Origin: Anisakis pegreffii
Taxonomy: Eukaryota > Nematoda > Chromadorea > Rhabditida > Anisakidae
DNA length: 64,000 nt
Direction: 5' to 3'
NCBI GenBank assembly: GCA_035041965.1
Contig: JAPYMA010003038.1
Coordinates: 310,001 to 374,000, forward strand
In this document: positions 51,201 through 64,000 of the stretch, piece after piece
Layout: each line of letters opens with the position of its first letter
Numbering within the stretch: position 1 is the stretch's first letter
Program-made: the position numbers and the translations under genes
The notes under the pieces: generated by a model
Seen by the model: only the letters and a program-made list of their open reading frames with translations
Told to the model about the DNA's origin: nothing
Database searches by the model: none

Positions 51201-54200
51201 GAATCGAAAATATACAATGGCCACTCAAATTCAGCCTTCAAAACAGCAATCATCATTGCAAGATTATTTTCTAGACTAACTATTCAAAATTCATACAGTT
51301 TCACGAAAAAAGAAATGATGCTATTATTTGCTTATTTATCCTTCTAAAATGTAATTCGTTCGTTCAGCAGCTAAGCGTTATTCGCATGCATGCATCAACC
51401 CAAATGCCTCCGATTGTTATGAAGGGATAGACGGCTTATTATTATTCAATGAGATCCAATCCCATCTCGCGCTGTGTTATTTTTTATGTGCTCACATCAA
51501 AATCGATGCTGACGATTCAAGCCGAATTCATCTGCGCATAACAGCAACTGCATTCCATTGAAATTCATCAACGCCGTGCCGTGCATCCATTACTTACAAA
51601 CAATCTCATATTATTAATGTGAGATGTCTGATCGATTGTCACGCGCGATGACGCACGACTCTGTCAAAACGAAGTCATTACTGACGCATATGAATATTTG
51701 TATTTCATAAGAAGTATTACCATCTGGCGGTTGGAGATATGATGCATACAACAGTTCAAACTGTTAGCAATGTTGAATGAAATAAGTGATTTTATCAATT
51801 CCTGAGAATGTATTACAACGAGACGGACAACGACAAGCGATGAAATTGATGAGATTTTCATCGAGAATTGATTCACTTTGACGAGCCACTGATTGTCATA
51901 CCAAATGAGCTGACTAAAGCATATTTTTTGTTTAACACGAATGTAAGAGATATGAGATAACTCAAAACTTTTATCTATATTTAATGAAGTTAGGGAACTG
52001 AGGCTCATAGTTCGTGACCTAAAGATCTATTACCGCGATATCCTCGCATTAAAAAATCACGACACAGATCCAGTAGACTATGTTTTGAATTGATCAGCTG
52101 CTTTTGATCGCATGTTCTTTTTGAAGTTATTATGAAATATTCGCTTCAAAAAAGTATTCCTTTGAGAATAAAGATTTCTTTTCGAGGTTTGCAATTCGGG
52201 GATCGTCAGAATAATTCTCAACAAATATATGGCAGCATTCACTACTGAGTGAGTAGTTCTGCTAGGGGTTACTGATTGTGAATCAGAAAAGCAAATTGGA
52301 TTAATCTGTGGAATGAAAGTCGATGTACCCTGGAAAACGGAAGAAAATAAATAAGCGGAAGAGTATTCAGAATATTTTCTAATGATACCAATATACTAAT
52401 GTTTTTGCAATGCACTGTTTGTAAAATCAAATTAAAGCAACGTTAATGTTCAGATCAATCATGTGACAAAGTAATTATACCTGAGATATTCACTTTCGGG
52501 CGTTTGAAGTGTCTTGTCACATTGCTGACACTGATAATTGCGAAAAGTTCGTTAAGCACCGTTTTGAAATCTTCCAATTTCCAGTAAAAATTATCATCAA
52601 AAAATGACTAATCAGAATTGTTTGAATGTTGAAATCCTCAGTGAACTAAAAGTATTTGGATTTCAGAAGGAGGTCCACAGGAGTTGTACTATGAGAACGA
52701 AGACTACGTGCCACGTGAAAGCATACAATATGATCCTGAGAAGCTAGCAGAGATTATTGAGGAGCTGAATCGGGAGGCTGAACTCCAAAGGCAACGAGAG
52801 CAGCAAGGTATCGTTTTTGATAATATCGCCTATAATACGATTTCAATTAAATGATCGCCTTAAATCGTCGCCTTAAAACCCTTGAATGACAAGCCTTTAA
52901 TTGCCAACTAAATCAGTAGTTATCTATCGAACAAACATTCATTCTTCTCACCTGATCACATCTTTTTGCATTGATAATGAAATTGTAATTTGTGGTCTAT
53001 AACGAATGCAATGGTGCATCAAATCAATTGTTTGAAGACATATCGTATATGTACTCAACCATCGTTCTTTTCGCACACACCTACATTCAACACGCATCGT
53101 TGAATGTAATTTCACTGAAAGTGCGATCAATGAAGTTCGAAATATTGGACTTGGTGAATAGACGGATTTATTAAAAATATTCATTTGTTCAGCCTAGTGA
53201 GGGCATGACGCTTTTTTTTTCAACATGTTGGAAACGCTGGGTGCATTTAGAGAAGTTCTTATTGTGACATGCGGAGTTTAATAAAGTGAATGTCTGGAGT
53301 ATTTTCATACAACCTTCATGAATGTCACTTTTAAGAGGTTGCTTGTGAGATCTCAAAAATTGCTATGAACTAATGTGATTTCGCTGTTGATGACATTTCC
53401 TCCAATTAAGAAAGAATTCGATTGGTGGTCCAAGATAATGCCAACTTATTTCGACAATTCCGTATGGAGATTTCACTGCAGCAGATACTTTCTTTATTCA
53501 CGCACTATAATACAATTGAAATTGAGTAAATTCACTTAGAAAGTCCATTTCCATCCCGACGAAATCCGCTTTTTCATCGGCATTCTTCTCTACGACAAGT
53601 TTTTTGGCTGCTAATGTACGAGGCCACATAAATTTCCGACGTCTTCTTTATGTGTTTCTAACAATCCTTCTCATTGGAAATATCCCACTTTTTACATCTT
53701 GCAGACTTATCGATTTTATAATTCATTCACACTGACATTAATGAGATTCACAGAATTCCAACGTAACGTGTAACTGAGAATCATTCGACCAGTTCTCAAT
53801 TTCGATTCTTCGCATGACAGCTCTATATGCTCGAAAGTAATTTTTTAAGCAGAATGACACACATTATTTCGAAACCACTCAGTTTTCAAAGTAAAACTCA
53901 GTTGTCAATGAATTTTTCGATTTTCTGAGCCGAAGTAAATGATGCCGAGGAAAACCACACAGGTCGATTGTTGAGGTGTAATCAACTTCAAGTTCTGTTC
54001 ATGTTGTGGTATCATCGCTTGAAACTTAGGCTATATACGAAATTTTCAAGCAACAAAGTGAAAATTCTTTAAACATTCCGGAGCCCGGACTGTTCAAATT
54101 GAGTGGCGATTATCGGGTAAAAACTTTTGCGGGGTATTTTGAAATCGTAACCTACCTGAAAGGTTCCAAAACCATGGGTACAACATCCGTTGCATGATGA

Positions 54201-57200
54201 ACACTGAGTGATATAAATTGAAAATTTTCCATTTTTATGCAGTTCTCATTTTCAGTTGCGAGAATATCATAAAGTGCCTGTGATTCTTGATACAAGAATG
54301 AATGCCATTCATTGTGAGTTTGAAGCGGCTGAAATCGATGGCTATTAGCTTCACTAATGAGCATTGATCACATATGCTCGCTATTGTCCACTTGCTATAT
54401 AAAATCACCGTTAACGATGAGGGTGTCCGTGAGTTCAGTATTTTTTGAATCGTCGCATTTACTAACATCGAAATTTAGTGGTTTTTCGCCGTTACTTTAG
54501 CTCTACCTCTAATTCAAGATAGCATTCGCATACTGTAGAGCTTATAATGAACGCAATGAAATCATTCGTTTTTCGAGTATCGATTTTGACAGACTTTAAT
54601 GTAATATAGTCCAATGCAGTTGTTCATCAGCTTCTCTCTCTCCCCCTCCTCAAAAAAAATTCAACCGTCACATCAAATCGACTACCAGATGAGCTAATTC
54701 CACATAAATGAATCGAAAAAGTAGGGTGCATACGGTTATTTTTTCATATTTTTCGCGTTTTTTTTTTCGAATTTTCGCATTTACTCATTGCTTCTTTTGC
54801 TAACTGGTGAAGTTTCTCTTCCACACTTTTAACAAATTTTGTAATACAATCCAATTATATTATATAATTGGATTGTGTTATAAAATTCCAATATCACATT
54901 CAGTTTTTGTTTTCTGCTCTTCAACTGTTCTGCTCTGTTCTGTGTCGATACTCTGACACTGCGACGCTCTTCTGTTCCGTTCCACTCTTTGAGCTGTTTT
55001 GTTCCACTCTCTGTTTCCATTTTTTCTTCTGCTCTCTGCGAGTAATATAAAGGCAAATATTCAACCATATGACAAGTTTATTGAATTGTTCCTCAGTTAT
55101 TATTGGATTCTTCAATCAGTTTCCCTTTAAGTAGAGTAAGACTCATAACATGCATCAGGCAAACAGATGTAAACTTTTGTTCAACATTCGCTGACATTGA
55201 AGCAATATTATCCCGTCAAGAGCGATTTTCCAACATAAATAAATGTTTGTTTATGAATGTTCGCAAATTAATCTTCGTTAAATGCATAGGCATTATGTCG
55301 ATTGAACATGTAAATGCATCGCTCGGTCATGTATTTGAGATTGATTACTCCCATCTTCTTCGTTAATGACTCTGAGGAATTCGACGAAGTTGTTTGCGCC
55401 TTTAGTGCAGTTCTGATCAGAGATCGAAAATGTGATAACTAAGTTCATCCTCGTACATTTATTATTGTTTCCTTCCCACTGAAGAACATTTTATTATGCA
55501 ATCCTCTTCCGAAACTCTTTAATATCAGTACTCAAGGAATTGGGGCAGTTGATATGTAATTTACTGCCAGCGTTCGCTTACTATCTGTTTATTGAACAGT
55601 TATTAGTAACAGTTCATATCGAATTATGAGATTCTAGTCACTCGTCACAGGTATTTACCTCAGACGTAAATGAATTTATTGAGTAGAAAGCGTTAAATCC
55701 GACCAAACGATGCACTAATACTAATAGGCATTTGCGTCAGTAGTCAACATCCACTAAGGCATACTCATAATTTCACTAACTAGGCAAGTTACTTCTATGT
55801 TTGGAACACAAATGTTTGCTGACGTCATGCGAAAGAACAAAAGACATCCGCACTTATTTATTGCCGGCCTGAACAAGCACTTGCTTGTTATCAACAAGGA
55901 AAAAGGATTTCAACAGTAATTTCGAGTGCTTTTTACTATCAATATTACCAGGAATACTGAACTGAAGTAGTTGCTTGAGATGCTACTTCAACCAGTTGAA
56001 ACGTTGTTATACTACGTTCATACTCGGCAGAGTTTCATTTCAAAACTTTTTATTAACAACATTGGTTGGTCTATCAACGGTTGGCATATTCATGCTCGGG
56101 GATTGAAATAGATAAAATATCCGGCAAGTATCACAGCTTTTCTATGTCACACTTGAAAGCCAATCATCGCCACCGGTAAGACTCATCACTCAGTAATAGC
56201 ATTAGTGATCGCTTCACTGATGCAAATTTTTACTCTCTGCGAGGAGAAAAAGAAGACAGTTTTCTGATGATCAATTGCTGATGAAAATTTGGCAGGCGAA
56301 TCCTCTGCACTGTCACCTCGTAATTGCGATGGAATCCTTTCCAAAACCGATCGGTTAAAAACCGAAGATACGAATTGCTAGTGACATTCTGTTGGGACAT
56401 TTGCTGATGGAAGTAATGCTATTCCAATGTGATGCTCAAATCTATTTTAACGCTAATGATTTCCATCGTCCTTTTCAAGAAACGGTACCTGAAAATTTGA
56501 CTCCACTGAACATCGGACTCATACTGATACATTTGCGTTCGCGTTTTAGTGAATGAAAGCACTGAAATTTTCAACATATGCATGCATACACTGATTCTTA
56601 TTTCCACAAAAAATATTAGGGGTTCATTCGTGAAATTTTTGAATTGATGCATATGAGGGGCACTCACTTCCACCTCATAAATTATGCTAACCATCCTGTG
56701 TTAAAACGTGTAATGGCACCGAATATTTTGGAATACCACCACATCCAGTGGCTCCAGATGATGAACAAATGAATTCAACAAATGAATCCAAATTATGTGG
56801 ATGTTCATTGGTTTATCGGAAACTGGAACAAATTTGAAGAAATGGATGATAATGGAGAATTATAGATGAAGCCACATTCACATATTCATGAATAATTCAT
56901 TTAAACATTGTAAAAAATTGCAGTCTATAATCAATATGATGATCGAGCAAACGCCATGGAAATTGAATTGCTAAAACCGGAATTGACTGATAAGCCGATG
57001 TCGGCGCAGAAGAAGGGTCAAAGTGAATTCGTGGAATTTATTGAACCGAAGTCATCGAAACAACTACAGAAGGTCGAAACACTTGAGAAACGTGTCCCTG
57101 CGCAACAAGCTTCATCGCGATCATCTTATCTCATACACAGAGGAAACCTTCTGTTCGTTGGTATGCTTTCATATCATGTATATCGTACCACTCTGTCGGT

Positions 57201-60191
57201 CCAGTCGACATATAATTCGGCGATCGCACTCAGGGCATCTTTATTTTGTTATTCCTTGGGCATATACTTAAGAAAACTTTTAGATTCAATAAACAGCAAA
57301 TGTTCATTGCTGAAATTTCACCGAAGGTAGCTATACAAATAAAATAGCCAAATTCAACGATTCAGGTAGCGTCAAATTGAAAACCGTTCATTTGATGAAT
57401 GGAAATACAAACAATGTAGGTCTGTGGGACTGACAACTATCACAACTATTTTGATTTCGCAAATATCGTGTTATCGTTGAGTATAAGTTAACAGCGATTG
57501 CTTGAAATGATTGTTTTTATTTGATGTTGGGGTTCAATAATAAATAGTGCTTAAACAAATACCAATGAGATTAAAACGAAATACAGAACAATGTTCTATA
57601 TTAGTTTGCATTCGCTCATTTGTGTTTATAAGTGCTGACAAATACGTTCATTGAATTCCTCTTTCATGGACTTCACAGGTGAGAATTCATATTCAGTTTG
57701 GTGTGATTCATCCACTATCATATTTTATTACTGGTGTGATTATTAACACAAAAGTTACAATATCTCTATCGCTTTTCAATAATGCTTCATGAGTTTTTGA
57801 GTGACTTCCCGATGAAAGGTCACTTCATAAAATAAATGTTGATTAATTTTGCCTACAGCGGAAGGTATTGTTCTGAATTTTATCAGTTCCAAGCATTGAT
57901 CTTCTTACATATTTCAATATTATAAATTCAATCTTCTCTCTTTTACTGCCTGAAAACCATCTCGATTATTAAATCTGAAAAGGTCATGAATTTTGGTGAC
58001 TTTCAGCAGTAGCGACGGTCTGTGTTGTGGGTGCTGCCGTAGGCGTTGCGGGAGGTGCTTATTACTACAACGTGTAAGTTTCAATATTTTTTTCAATGAT
58101 CATCACGTATTCCCTTTCATCCTCATCAAATTCCTGTAATCACGATCGATGTCCGCTAGAAATCGTTGTTAAAACGACGCCACGTCGCAATCGAGTACGT
58201 TGGAATAATGACTGCAAGTAATAAATAATCTTTAATGGAAATATTTTGTCCCACTATCGTGAGCTCATCAATGTTCAACAATCGAGTTTTCGTGGATATA
58301 TGATGGGCATAGAATTACTGTAATATCTAGTCATTTCTGTGCTCATTTTCGTTCCCTTTAATAATATCGCATTAGTACCACAACTATAGGACAAACCGAC
58401 CATTAAACCTTTCAGGAATCGTCTTGGAATAAATTCCTGCATTTTTTAAAGGATTCCTTTGATTTTCATCATTTTTATTTATCCTCGCAATTACGCTTTT
58501 TTCAGTGCACGGGCACAACGAGCAGCGGCCGAACGATCAGATTTTACGCATTATGCACCAACTGGGCCGGGCAAAGAAAAGAAGAAAAAGCGCGGTGATG
58601 AGAGTCTTGCATACAAGGTACGTTTTTTCGACGCAGGTATTTCCATCGGTCATCCATTGAGTAAAAGCTGTGCATTTTTAATGCGGAACAATACGTTCGT
58701 TTCCCACGCATGCTTCACGTTCCATCCTATATTCCGAGACATTGATATCGTTTCCAGCACTTGATACCTCTGAATATCCTATTCGCGTCTAATGATACAT
58801 TGACAATCTACGACTGATCAAGCAGTAATTGTTCTTGTTGCCTTCAGCCACTTTATTTCAACCATGCATCTCCGTACTTATATTTTTCAACCATTTATCA
58901 GTTCGATCGAGTAGCTATCATAAACATTTCCGGAAACCTAGTTCAGATATTACTGATGGGTGTCTGAAAAACATTAATTAATCTTGTCATACGGAAAAGT
59001 CTAGAATAGAATAAGTGGAGACGAAATGAGATGAATTTACGTAGACTGCATGGGATCAAGCATAATTTGTGATTTCGCATTGATTCAGTTGCACTCTGCG
59101 GCATTTTCGTTGAGAGTAATCCTGTAGGCACGTCATATTCGACATCGCTTTCACTACCAATCATATTTCCGATTGATAATACCATTCCATCTGTTTACAT
59201 GAGTACACAATAGTTCAGTTATCAACCATTCAGAAATTGAAGTTGTTCACTGATTACATCTCTTGCTTTATTACTTTGTCCAAAGTGATCGATAACTGAT
59301 AAGATTTTAATATTGATACGATAGCATCGAATTGAAATTTTTTAAAGTTCTGACCACCATGGATATTTAAGCAATCATTGTTAGTTCTGGAAGATGAAAT
59401 GTAATATTGCCTAGAGTTAAAGTTTCAGTTGCATTTTGTGTTGAAAGGTATTGTATGTTGTAAATCTGTAAGGATTCATCTTTATGCTGAAGTAACACTG
59501 TCGAGATGTTGAGTTGTTATGTGATTGCTTTAAATTTCATGTTGTGCTTAATCGTCTTCATGCAGCACCATTACCGCTGCACAAAATGCATCACATAAGC
59601 CCATGCGTCATCGGATATCCAACGTGCAAATACATATTCAATTATGACATCACATCTTATCGCTTTCATGCATCAGCTGTCTTGACATGAATATTTAAGT
59701 GAAAAAGGCGATGGTGTTTGATCACTCCAGAATAGTGGAATTCACAGAATAGTGCAATAATGGTCGATTGATTGCATAGTTGAAAAGGGATCGTTTAGGA
59801 TTGCTTTTTAGTGCGATGTTCTTGCAGTGGGATGTTTTCATGAGTAATTCGCAGAAAACCGTTGATAGTATCCAGGATATGTTAATTGATATAACGGAAA
59901 CATGACAGAGTTATTTTCAGATCTATTTCTAAGAGTTCGGCGTTGTTTAGTTTATTCAGCTGGGAACATTTATATGAACATTCTCTTTTATAGGCCCAGT
60001 TGCATCATTATCAGCAAACGAAGCAAAAGATTATCTCCGGTGAAGAGCTTGGAGCGGGTATGCCAGATAACGATGAAACGAGTGAGGCATCTGATGACGA
60101 GGGAAACAACTTCTCGGTCTACGAATGTCCTGGTCTTGCACCAACCGGTGATATTGAAGTGCAAAATCCAAATTTTGATTCACGTCCGTAA
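48224..60191 (+). CDS. cab-1: NPDC1 homologue CAB-1
   Basis: C. elegans CAB-1 is a neuronal type I membrane protein found as a partner of the Rab3 exchange factor AEX-3; the vertebrate homologue is NPDC1. Exons 48224-48287, 52667-52807, 56924-57160, 58007-58073, 58506-58617 and 59994-60191 close in phase to 272 residues. Exon 1 is a signal peptide (MWLTLLPTLLLVHASWA). Exons 2-3 give a charged lumenal part rich in Glu, Gln and Lys with ENEDYVPRESIQYDPEKLAE. Exon 4 is the membrane helix (VCVVGAAVGVAGGAYYYNV). Exon 5 gives the juxtamembrane RAQRAAAERSDFTHYAPTGP and a lysine run, and exon 6 the family-defining C-terminus SVYECPGLAPTGDIEVQNP. Exon 4 has a CAGCAG acceptor, so one alanine may be optional. 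Introns of about 4 kb fill most of the locus. Confidence 0.93.
48835..48927. repeat. GC-richer dispersed repeat, copy B
   Basis: This is the partial partner of 18480-18665 and lies in the first intron of cab-1. Shared words are CGGTGGCCA, GGTGACCGCCGA and AAACTCTAAT. It is shorter than copy A. Confidence 0.45.
54847..54875. repeat. Near-perfect AT-rich palindrome
   Basis: CAATCCAATTATAT at 54847-54860 and its exact reverse complement at 54862-54875 are separated by one base. It lies in the second intron of cab-1, about 35 bases from the GAACA-type repeat. Confidence 0.85.
54905..55030. repeat. GGAACAGAAC-type repeat, reverse orientation
   Basis: Plus-strand CTGTTCTGCTCTGTTCTG and TCTGTTCCGTTCC stretches are the reverse complement of the repeat at 9805-10045. 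It is intronic in cab-1. The open frames on both strands here are low-complexity by-products. Confidence 0.6.
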
Positions 60192-60426
60192 ACGATCATT
60201 TCCCTTTGTCACATCTATATGTCATTTCAGTCCAACACTAATTTCAATAATAATTATTCACCTGATTCCCCTGATGATAGAAGAAGCGATCGATAACACG
60301 AACAAAGAGTATCTCAATGAAAATTTGATCTCTATCCTACTAACCGTAAATTATTATTTTTTGCCACAACTGCTCTTGCTATGTTTCAGCGGACGCTGGT
60401 TGCCCGTTTCATTTCATTCAAGGGAA

Positions 60427-60436
60427 AATAAATAAA
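60427..60436 (+). terminator. Poly(A) signals of cab-1
   Basis: Two overlapping AATAAA words at 60427 and 60431, about 235 bases after the cab-1 stop codon, and a reasonable end for its 3' UTR. Confidence 0.5.
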
Positions 60437-62940
60437 GAAAAAGGAAAATCAAATTATATCTTGGCCAGAGACAATTTATAAGCTTGTTGGGGAAGAAATA
60501 TGAAAGAAAAGGTAACGAATGGTTTCAAATGTATATAAAAACCATTTATAGATTCGAGTCGGTGACCGCTCTTTAATTCATAATCCAAAAAATAACATCC
60601 TGAGAAATTGCTTACAACTTCGAGGTTAAGCCTGCTGAATTGCCGTCCAAGGTGCCCTGCGTTCGCTTAAACCCCCAACTAACTGAAGTCTTCATCAACT
60701 CTGCCATACTTTCTCCGTTTCTATCATTTCTGTATTATCGCTGATTCCAATCGATTTCATCCGATAACCCCATCTTCGGCTTGTTAATCTCAGTGTTTAC
60801 AACTACGGTACATTCTTTTCATTACCTTATTTCGATCTCATGTTTTATAATTAATAACATAGTTAATTTCTTCATTAACACTCACTGGAATCGTTCATCT
60901 CTTCATTCCTAATATGATTTCTTTCTAACTAACAGTAAGCAAACTTATGATCTGATTTCCTTCTCGCTAATGGAACTACGAATGACTTTGCTGATCAATA
61001 TTGCTAACCATTACGACGATATCCCATAACATGACTTACTGTCAACTATAATATTCATGAGAATAATAACGATAATTATGATAACAATAATATAATAATA
61101 CAACCGTGACCGTCGATGCTGTGCGATGAATGCTTGTTGTGATAACATAGATGCGTACTGAATAGCACATCGATGAAGAGGAATGAATATGCTGAAATGA
61201 TGACAACAATGATAACCGCTTATGGGATTGATGCTAACGATAAATTTCTATTGAATTATACCACTGCGTTATTCTATTCATTCAATCAACTTCATTTGTT
61301 CATCACAAACTGCACAAGCAAGTATCACATAGTTGGATGCGATACATTCTGTAATACATTGCTTTCACCTTACTCATAGGCCTTCGCTTATGATAACAGA
61401 AATCATAAAATACAACAAATTTTCTTTCACCCATTCAAACTAGGTTTGAAATAGTTTCTTGTCTGACCAATGGACAGTAGATGAAATGAAAGTCGATCTT
61501 GGTACAGTAAAAATCCATTTTCACTAACATTCGAGCATTATAAATAGCAAAAATGAATGAATAAACAGTTATATTGTGTTAACACATACTGGCCTGTTCA
61601 ACCGATGACAGCACTGAATCAGACTGTAAAAAATCCAAGTTGAAATCGTTTCGATAAGCGACCAAATCTACTGCTGTCGCTATACTGATGCACCATCAAT
61701 GCTAGATTCATGATGACTATATTAATCGCTCTTTTTATCGAAAAATCGAGATGAACTGATGCGAAACGTTACTGCGATGAAATAGATATTTACGGGAAAT
61801 TCGCAGTCACATCAATTTTTGCTCAAGCAACGTGATATTCGCCACTTCCGCATATTTTTGGTACTGTATTTTGAGTGATAATTCTCGGAAATTGTTACCT
61901 TCGAACGATTACATTTCCATTGCTTTGTTAAAGACACGTGAACTACTGATGCCGACATGATGGATAATGCTGCTTAGAGCTGACCGAGAAGGAGTCAAGA
62001 TGAGAATGGAGAAAACGTATTTTTAATGACATTCTGTGTGCCATTTGCTCATAAAATTTGATCATTTTGCGAGTCAACTTCGCACTTTCAAGGGAAATTT
62101 TGTACAACTTGAACAAATGGTCTCTATGCAGCTAGTTTTAACTCACTGAGGATATGTGCAAACGATGAGTTATGCATGATGTTGTGAATACGTTGTCCAG
62201 TCGAAAGTCCTGCTTCCAATTAAGCATGTGTTAATATTGCTTTAAAATTATCCTTCAGATATTGAAAACGACTACCCTGATGATCCTTATCCCTCACAAA
62301 ATTCTTCAACAGACCAAGTTAAATGTAAAATGGTGGAAGATGTGTTCCATGAGGGACAATAAATGCTGACTGTTTCATGTTGTATCTGTTATCCTCAGTT
62401 CTTGGTGGCCAATTGCATATTTTGTACTGGTTCCTGTCATCTTACAGACGAGATTAATCTTTGTTGTTGTATTTCGACGTTGTTGCACAGGTATATATGT
62501 CCGCAGATATGACGGATGTTATTTGGATTATCTTACACAACATGTCTTCTTGATGCCATTTGAGTCGTAATTCAAATTACCAGACGATTTCTGATGGAAG
62601 GAAGATGGAAAGCTTAGTCGCTTGAAAAAAATAACAAAGAAATACATATATAGTAGGAAATTGGTATAGAAATGCCACAATGGCCCCATTTACTCCATTT
62701 CACATGACATCTAGGCGTGATAGAACAAATCTAATTGTATGTTTGAAATCAGCATATCAAAATGGGCTTGAAAGATCAAGTTCCCCTTGTCTGTGTTGCT
62801 TAATATTATCAGCGATTGAATTATAGAAAAGAACCAGGAAGTTAAAAAAATAGATGATAGTGTTCGATGACGAAGTGGAAAGGAAAGCAGTCATTTTGCT
62901 GTTTATACCTGAAAAGGTTTGACATTTTAATAAGCTTTTT
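60437..62940. other. Intergenic, no gene recognised
   Basis: AT-rich sequence after cab-1. The frame 61173-61379 and others show no recognisable domain. No splice-linked coding series was found on either strand. Confidence 0.5.
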
Positions 62941-62944
62941 AAAT

Positions 62945-63037
62945 TATTTTACCAGTAGGTCACTAGCGTAGCAGAGCCTCACTCAAGAAACATGCTCGAG
63001 TGAGGCTTTGCTATGCTGGTGACCTGTTGATAAAATT
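62945..63037 (+). ncRNA. Long RNA-type hairpin, miRNA-precursor-like
   Basis: The arms 62958-62984 and 62998-63024 pair over 27 bp with a 13-base loop. Read as plus-strand RNA every position pairs: the three places where the DNA arms differ are all G:U pairs. Pairing continues outward, with a C:A mismatch and further G:U pairs, to about 62947 and 63035. Size and shape fit a pri-miRNA stem-loop, but the stem is unusually perfect, so a recent palindromic insertion or foldback element is the main alternative. I recognise no known miRNA seed. Confidence 0.4.
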
Positions 63038-64000
63038 GTGTTAGAGAATACCTTCACTCGTACAATAGGCTGAATCTTGAATCTGCACACTTTACATAAT
63101 ACATCGGGATGATCTCATATTGGTCACCATCAATAAATGTGCAAACGGATTCCCCTGAATAAAAGGTTCCGATTCTCCCATGCGAGTAGAATAAAAATAT
63201 CGCAAGATGATGAAAAGTCAGGAATTCGAAACCTGATGTCAATAGTGACTTTGAAAATCGCTGGAGGTTCATGTTCATCAGAACTTCGTCATTGAAATTT
63301 GCATTCAGCCTTCAACCTTCATGGAAATCGAAATATTGCACATTATGTGATTTGATTGTTACAACGAACGGTTTTCTTGCAACGTTCATGAGTTGTAGTT
63401 CCATTTTTAGGTTGTTGTTCGGTAAGATTATAATGTTATTATCCCTTTCCCGTTTGCAGTGGAGCTGTGATACTGAGTGCTTATAACTTATATCATCTAG
63501 CTTCATGACCAAATTTCGTATGTAAAAGTCACACGTGTTAAAGTGATCAACGGCTCATGAACACAGCTTGAAAACGCCATATTATTTTCGGTGACTAATT
63601 GAGCATCCCGTAAGAGCCGTCGAAACTCGATGGCCAGGTATAGCAAATTTTGTGCGTTGATCGGCTTCGATTGGTGTCTACCTACCCGATAGTACTTAAA
63701 TGTGAGGGGTGCCTGTAAAGAAGCTTTTTTTGTAAACTCTGGTCTTATTGTATCTTAAAATAATAGAGTACTGCAATCAAATTGCCCAAATGCAACGGTG
63801 AAATTGACTACCGAATCCACGTTGACACCTAATTCAAGTACCTAGTTCATATTGACTCACTCAATATATTGTTCAAATATGAACTTACATGAACTTCAAT
63901 AGTTGTTCAAATATGAACTCACATGCAACAATTAGCGTCGATTGAAAAAATATCGATAAAAATCTGAGAGATTTTTTTTGTTAGCACAGCACGTAAGGAA
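63038..64000. other. Intergenic, no gene recognised
   Basis: No supported coding region. Near the right edge TTGTTCAAATATGAACT-ACATG occurs twice (about 63870-63892 and 63904-63926), each containing the small inverted repeat GTTCA/TGAAC. Confidence 0.5.

Noticed and set aside
59902..60435. 177-codon open frame on the plus strand over the last cab-1 exon
   Set aside because: It is in another frame than the conserved NPDC1-type C-terminus and continues into the 3' UTR; a shadow.

Overview
This window is eukaryotic, AT-rich nuclear DNA from a nematode. Genes are split into short exons with GT..AG introns, and the products are typical of metazoans and nematodes: a LEV-9-like synaptic complement-control protein, a CAB-1/NPDC1 homologue, a divergent ALG2/BUS-8-like mannosyltransferase, a family 31 glycosyltransferase, an SLC2-type transporter and GMP reductase. 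I cannot name the species. A parasitic clade III (spirurid or ascarid-like) nematode is a guess from composition and intron style only.

Layout: (1) 195-371 (+) is a short unrecognised ORF. (2) 1934-4861 (+) is a complete six-exon GMP reductase. (3) 18445-5822 (-) is a roughly 22-exon secreted protein with signal peptide, WAP domain, eight CCP/sushi domains, an Arg-Arg-Arg-Arg site, further CCP units, one Ig domain and four terminal CCP domains. It is LEV-9/HASP at one end and Hikaru-genki-like at the other. A hAT-type MITE sits in one of its introns. (4) 22323-24232 (+) is a four-exon GT31 enzyme. (5) 30616-26384 (-) is an ALG2-family GT4 enzyme whose last exon I could not find. (6) 33028-41586 (+) is an SLC2-family sugar-transporter-like protein in about 11 exons. 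(7) 48224-60191 (+) is cab-1 (NPDC1 homologue), six exons with very long introns. The rest is intron and intergenic sequence with short repeats, inverted repeats, a tRNA-like relic and, at 62958-63024, a fully RNA-pairable hairpin.

The genes do not form an operon: they lie on both strands with kilobases between them. Two bear on neuromuscular or synaptic function (the lev-9-like gene and cab-1) and two are secretory-pathway glycosyltransferases. To my knowledge lev-9, bus-8 and cab-1 all lie on the C. elegans X chromosome, so the window may be a piece of an ancestral X-linked block.

Exon boundaries were read by eye from splice consensus and checked by codon phase. Phases close for GMPR, the GT31 gene, cab-1, the transporter (one weak short intron) and the mannosyltransferase up to its missing end. 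In the lev-9-like gene all junctions close except the last one, and one acceptor (exon 14 of the list) is weak.
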